This document shows positions 59,889 through 64,000 of a stretch of 64,000 nucleotides of DNA, in pieces. How positions within the stretch are numbered: the stretch's first letter is position 1; the number at the start of each line of letters is the position of its first letter. The DNA is from Asterias amurensis. Its lineage: Eukaryota; Echinodermata; Asteroidea; Forcipulatida; Asteriidae. A model generated the notes under the pieces. That model saw only the letters and a list, made by a program, of their open reading frames with translations, was not told the origin of the DNA and ran no database searches. The position numbers and the translations under genes are program-made. Where the stretch lies: NCBI RefSeq assembly GCF_032118995.1, contig NC_092649.1, positions 27,091,927 through 27,155,926 on the forward strand. The letters run 5' to 3'.

Positions 59889-60624
59889 GTAAGTCACACA
59901 CAATGCACCAACGGATCGAATGTTGATGGCCATCGTATACAGGTCTTAACGCTGGTTGGTTATTTGGTAAACAGACGGATTAATGAAACGGTAAATAACT
60001 GAATGTATCAATTGACTGAAATGTATACCAACTTATTTATACGGGCAAGGTAATTGCACACACACACAACGTCTTATGGTGGGGACTTCAATTGCGCATC
60101 CCGCAAGGAAGCAAGTTCATTTTGGGGTTAAATTTACCGGCAAACTGTGCATGAATGGATCAAAATACTTGACTAGCCAGCAGCAACGATGAAGATTGAC
60201 TTGAATTGCAGAAATATTTCACCGGTGTATCAATGGATTTGCCTTGGATATATTTAAGAAGCAACGTGGAATGAATGCACTAATCTGTTAGTGAGTGTAC
60301 TGGCGTACACGGCTTGGAAACCTAGCTCCTGTTTTTCGGGGGTTTTTTTTTCATCGCAATTGACAAAAATCGCTGCAGAGTACTCGACTATATGAAGGCA
60401 GTGAAGTGATTTGAGAAATCGGCATGTGAGGAAATAGACACTGTTATGGAAGACCTGTTGGAAAATATTAACAATTGACGATTATTGGTGAGGGGTCACA
60501 ACATTATTTTCTCTGTCGAAGTTGGCATCAAACTCAAGTTTGGTTGCTGTATTCGTGGCTCTTATTATGATTTAGTGAAAGAACCTTCAAGAGCCGTTTG
60601 CTAATGGCGTCAGGCGGTTTAACC

Positions 60625-60645
60625 ATGGAGGAAGAAATGGTTTAA
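60625..60645 (+). promoter_or_regulatory. Six-codon upstream ORF
   Basis: ATGGAGGAAGAAATGGTTTAA in strong context (AACCATGG) ends 9 nt before the ATG at 60655, in the same frame. If this is leader sequence, the uORF would damp translation of the main frame. Confidence 0.4.
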
Positions 60646-60654
60646 CGAACCCGC

Positions 60655-61962
60655 ATGGACGCTAACCACCACCACCCAGACATGGAACAAAACACGGGTG
60701 CCTTGTTCCCTCCGTTGGGTCAAAGCACCCAGCAGCGAGCCAAGACGGCCCATACCACATCATCCCTCCCGATTGCCGGGAATGCCCGTGTATCAACTCA
60801 CCCTCTGCTTCCACCTCATCACATCAAACGAAGGAACCAAGTACACCTCCATCTCCACAAACAGCCGCACCGGGGTCGCCATCATGCCAGGAACAAGACG
60901 GACTCGCCCAAGGCACCGTGCTCGATGACGGACCACATCGTGGGACTTTACGATGCTCCAGAACTACCCGAAATAGAAGGTAATAATCACCACAAATTAA
61001 AAAACAACTTTTTGTTTATAACACTTTTTATTGCTACCCTGTTAACAGCAGCGGTGGGGGAAAAAATAGACATTTTAACTCAGCAACTGTTGCTCATGAT
61101 TTTGCGGTTTTTTTTGTTATACCGTTGGAGTTCAGTTAAAAAATCATGTTCGACGCTTTGTAATATCTCACCGATTTTAGGCAACGGCGAGAACCTGCTT
61201 TGTCGATTTCACAAAACTGTTCCAAACTTAGGATTAATCTTAGGTCTTAGGACGAATTAAGTTTTTATCCATAGACCTTAGGACGCATTGAAGCCATCTT
61301 AAAGGCAGTGTACACTATATGTAATGACTCAATATAATAGCATAAAACCTTACTTGGTAACAAGTAATGGGGAGAGATTGATGGTATAAAACATTGTGAG
61401 AAACGGCTCCCGCTGAAGTAACGTAGTTTTCGAGAAACAAGTAATTTTCCACGAATTTTATTTCGAGACTTCAAGTTTAGAATTTGAGGTCTCGAAATCA
61501 ACCATCTAAACGCACACAAGACAAGGATGTTTTTTCTTTCATTATTATCTCGCACCTTCGACAACCAATTGAGCTCAAATTTTCACAGGTTTGTTGAGAA
61601 ACACCAAGTGAAAAGACTTTTCTTTGACAATAACCAATTTATAGTGTCCAGTGTCTTTATGTGTGAGCGAGTTTTTATTCACCTTAACTAGAATTAATCC
61701 TAGCGTTTCTTGAAATCGGCTGCAGGCTCCCTACAGTACAAATAAAGGCTGTTCACCTCCAGGCCTAACGCATTGTCTCCTTTTCTGAAATGTGGTAATA
61801 ATGAAATATTTCTGACCATTGTTTTCGGTTCTTTTTATTCCAGTGCTACTGCGACAAGGTGCAGCAAGTCGAGCTACAATTGTTCAGATGATAGCGCAAG
61901 GAATATGCCGGACATCGTTCAATGATGTGCAGAGGTTCCCAGCCATTCACCCGTCGATTATG
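60655..61962 (+). CDS. Unidentified protein, first two coding exons (partial)
   Basis: Exon 60655-60979 (108 codons plus 1 nt) joins exon 61844-61962 in phase, giving 148 residues so far. The donor is GAAG|GTAATA, the acceptor CTTTTTATTCCAG and the second donor ATG|GTAAGC. An in-frame TAA precedes the first ATG. The N-terminal half is His/Arg/Pro-rich and probably disordered. The part from Met91 (60925) looks more protein-like: MTDHIVGLYDAPELPEIE, then VLLRQGAASRATIVQMIAQ and a segment ending FPAIHPSIM. Another frame of the first exon is also open and Ser/Pro-rich, so the true start could be Met91. I do not recognise the family. The next exon was not found before the window end. The intron holds a B1 element split by A1. 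Confidence 0.45.
61201..61725 (+). mobile_element. B1 palindromic element split by A1
   Basis: GTCGATTTCACAAAACTG to GGACGCATTGAAGCCATC, then A1, then TTAATCCTAGCG to TTGAAATCGGC. It is the reverse of the nesting at 12701-13225. Confidence 0.75.
61299..61660 (+). mobile_element. A1 element nested in B1
   Basis: Tips TTAAAGGCAGTGTACAC and GTGTCCAGTGTCTTTAT; the right TTAA has mutated. Confidence 0.85.
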
Positions 61963-62191
61963 GTAAGCCAAACAAAAATCAGAACTCGAATCGACTCTAT
62001 TCGTTGCATCAGGGGGCCTGACCCTGAAGATAGTTAAAACAATTTGGATTTCATCTCGGCTGAGCAATGTTGGGACCAAGGGCCCAAGAACTCTGATTGA
62101 ACTCATATTAAACGAGCCTGCATTCAAACAGTGTAAACTTGTTCTGCTTCTGCAGTGGTTTATTCTTATGCTGCTCCCTTGACAGTGTGTC

Positions 62192-62582
62192 TTAAAGGAA
62201 CACGTTGCCTTGGATCGGTCGAGTTGGTCTTTGAAAATCGTTTTGTAACCGTTTGTTATAAAATGCATATAAGAAAGGTGTCGTAAAAGAACAATACAAT
62301 GATCCACACAAATATGCTCTCGAAATTGCGTGTTTTTCTTTTTACCTCGTCGACTAACACGGTCGGCCATTTATGGGAGTCAAATTTTTGACTCCCATAA
62401 ATGGCCGATCGTGTTAGTTTGCGACGTAAATGGAAAACCGTGCAATTTTGAGTGATACTTGTGTGGATCATTATATTCTACTTTTAAAACATCTTTCTAT
62501 AACCATATGCATTTCATAACAAACGGTTGCTAACGCTTTTTATAGACCAACTCGTCCGATCCAAGGCAACGTGTCACTTTAA
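62192..62582. mobile_element. H element, second full hairpin
   Basis: TTAAAGGAACACGTTGCCTT at the left, AAGGCAACGTGTCACTTTAA at the right, and a near-perfect centre GGGAGTCAAATTTTTGACTCCC. TTAA lies on both sides. Confidence 0.9.
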
Positions 62583-63494
62583 ACGGTATGACTCATTAAC
62601 AATAAACATGATGTGTAAAGCAAAGACCAGAAGATTAATTGTTGAATCCTCTTTGATATAAAGTTTCATTAACAAAAACAAAATCCAGTGCCGGCAAGCA
62701 ATTTTGTTTTACTGAACATCGAAAGTGCCATTGTCGTAGTGCGTTTCAGTTGGGAATTTGTTTTCTTCTAAATCGATTCAAAAAGGGAAATCCTAACGAA
62801 AATAAAATCTGGATTTTTTTTAAGGATGGCAATTCTGTAGTATTACAGTAAAAAAAAAATTGGTGGCTGCGCGACATTAACGTCATTGAATGGTTAATAT
62901 TTGTAGACCTTTGTAAAAAAAAAATATGGTTCAAAAACTGAACAACAGTCAAAACTAGCCAGACTCATCCCATTGGTTTACAAAGCATAAAGTATGCTTA
63001 TCTTTTAAATTGAATTGCGTTTATGTATGTAGGTCAAGTTGTATTTGTGTGCTAGTGTTAGTGTGTGGATAACAATTCAAACAGCTTGCAGCCATGACCC
63101 TGGATATCTCTAGAGCATAACAACAACAAAACAAATTTGGTTTGAATAAGTATGTATACATTGAGGCAACCTGGCCTACATTCATACCTGGAACAAGTTC
63201 ATGAACCTGTTCACTCGAAGCGTACATTCGGAAAAGTCACGTAGTTACAAAACAGCATGGAGTTTCACCCGGTTGTTTGTTCTGGCGTATATAGACACAT
63301 TTACTCGACAAAAAAACTCACTGTAGATATTCAATATCAATTCTTGACCGTGATGACCCTTATGATAAAAAGGGGAGGGGGGGGGGCATTGAAACAGTAT
63401 CTATTCTTAATACTGTATAAAAGAAATATGTTTACAGAGCGTGTAGTCTTAAAGGGTCTATGTACTTTTTGTAGGACAAAAAAACACAATGTCC
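62583..63494. other. Intergenic or intronic, no gene seen
   Basis: AT-rich sequence with short A/T runs and a G run near 63370-63386. Possibly part of a long intron of the unidentified gene. Confidence 0.35.
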
Positions 63495-63862
63495 TTAAAA
63501 GATGCTCTGTCAGATTTTTGGCCCCAAACATTAAAAAATAGATTTTTTTGAGTGAATGGTATTTCAAAGAGTATCACCCGCTCTGACGAAATTTTGTATG
63601 TAATGGTCAGGAACCATGACAAAATTTTAAAACGTATCTTATAAACACATAAGAATTGGTCACGTGATTTATTGTCGGGATCCCGACAAAAACTAATTTT
63701 GAGCACTTTATTTCACTGCTACTAATAATTGGCGGATTCTTTCGAGCAATGGCTCAAATGAAAACTTGTAACTTTCTCGACCCCCATCAAAATATCTATT
63801 GCATTTTAAATCAAAATTTGTGGGTCAAATCGGCCAAAAAAAACTGACATAGCATCTTTAAC
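63495..63862. mobile_element. D element: TTAA-flanked inverted-repeat element
   Basis: TTAAAAGATGCTCTGTCAG and ATTTTTGGCC at the left, GGCCAAAAAAAACTGAC and ATAGCATCTTTAA at the right. Non-coding, about 365 bp, a single copy in the window. Confidence 0.75.
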
Positions 63863-64000
63863 CGTTAAAATATATTTTAGCAGATACCCGCGCCAAACAA
63901 TTGAAGCTGAGTGGTATACAGACAATGCTAGGTAACGCGCTAGTATCAATTATGCTTATATACACATAGACTTCTAAGCCCGTGTGTTTCCTGAATTTGA

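Overview
This is animal nuclear DNA. It is AT-rich, its genes are split by introns, and its intergenic and intronic sequence is packed with short inverted-repeat transposons, tRNA-derived SINEs, minisatellites and homopolymer runs. The protein matches (FEZF, NEDD1, an SLC16-type transporter) and the style of repeats suggest a marine deuterostome. An echinoderm, probably a sea star, is my best guess. That is inference from general familiarity, not a database result.

Layout. (1) 1-5.6 kb: a FEZF zinc-finger repressor gene on +, with a probable untranslated first exon, a 2.3 kb intron and one large coding exon carrying an EH1 motif and six C2H2 fingers. (2) 5.6-26 kb: a gene-poor stretch of about 20 kb holding mobile-element copies, local duplications, a 34-bp minisatellite, a (CAAA)n block and a (TTG)n block. 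(3) 26.57-44.52 kb: a complete NEDD1 gene on +. I could join 15 coding exons in frame (759 codons plus stop). NEDD1 is the WD40 protein that targets gamma-tubulin ring complexes to centrosomes and spindles. Its first intron has the hallmarks of a minor-spliceosome AT-AC intron, and exon 4 looks like an extra in-frame cassette inside the propeller. (4) 44.5-47.2 kb: a tandem array that appears to be degenerate copies of the last NEDD1 exon, followed by a separate 136-bp satellite. (5) 51.9-55.7 kb: a complete four-exon monocarboxylate-transporter-like (SLC16/MFS) gene on -. (6) 59.7-62.0 kb: exons of an unidentified gene on +, probably continuing beyond the window.

Mobile elements dominate the rest. 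The commonest is a roughly 390-bp inverted-repeat element (called A1 here) with more than 20 copies. Two nested insertions allow an empty-site comparison, which shows that A1 and its relative A2 duplicate a TTAA target. Other families include near-perfect hairpins of about 390 bp, palindromic elements starting near GTCGATTTCAC, and two tRNA-derived SINE families. Several nest two or three deep, so the order of insertion can be read directly.

The three recognised genes do not form a pathway; they are unlinked functions that happen to be neighbours. The most notable signals are the AT-AC intron and extra exon of NEDD1, the exon-derived array behind it, and the TTAA-specific nested elements.
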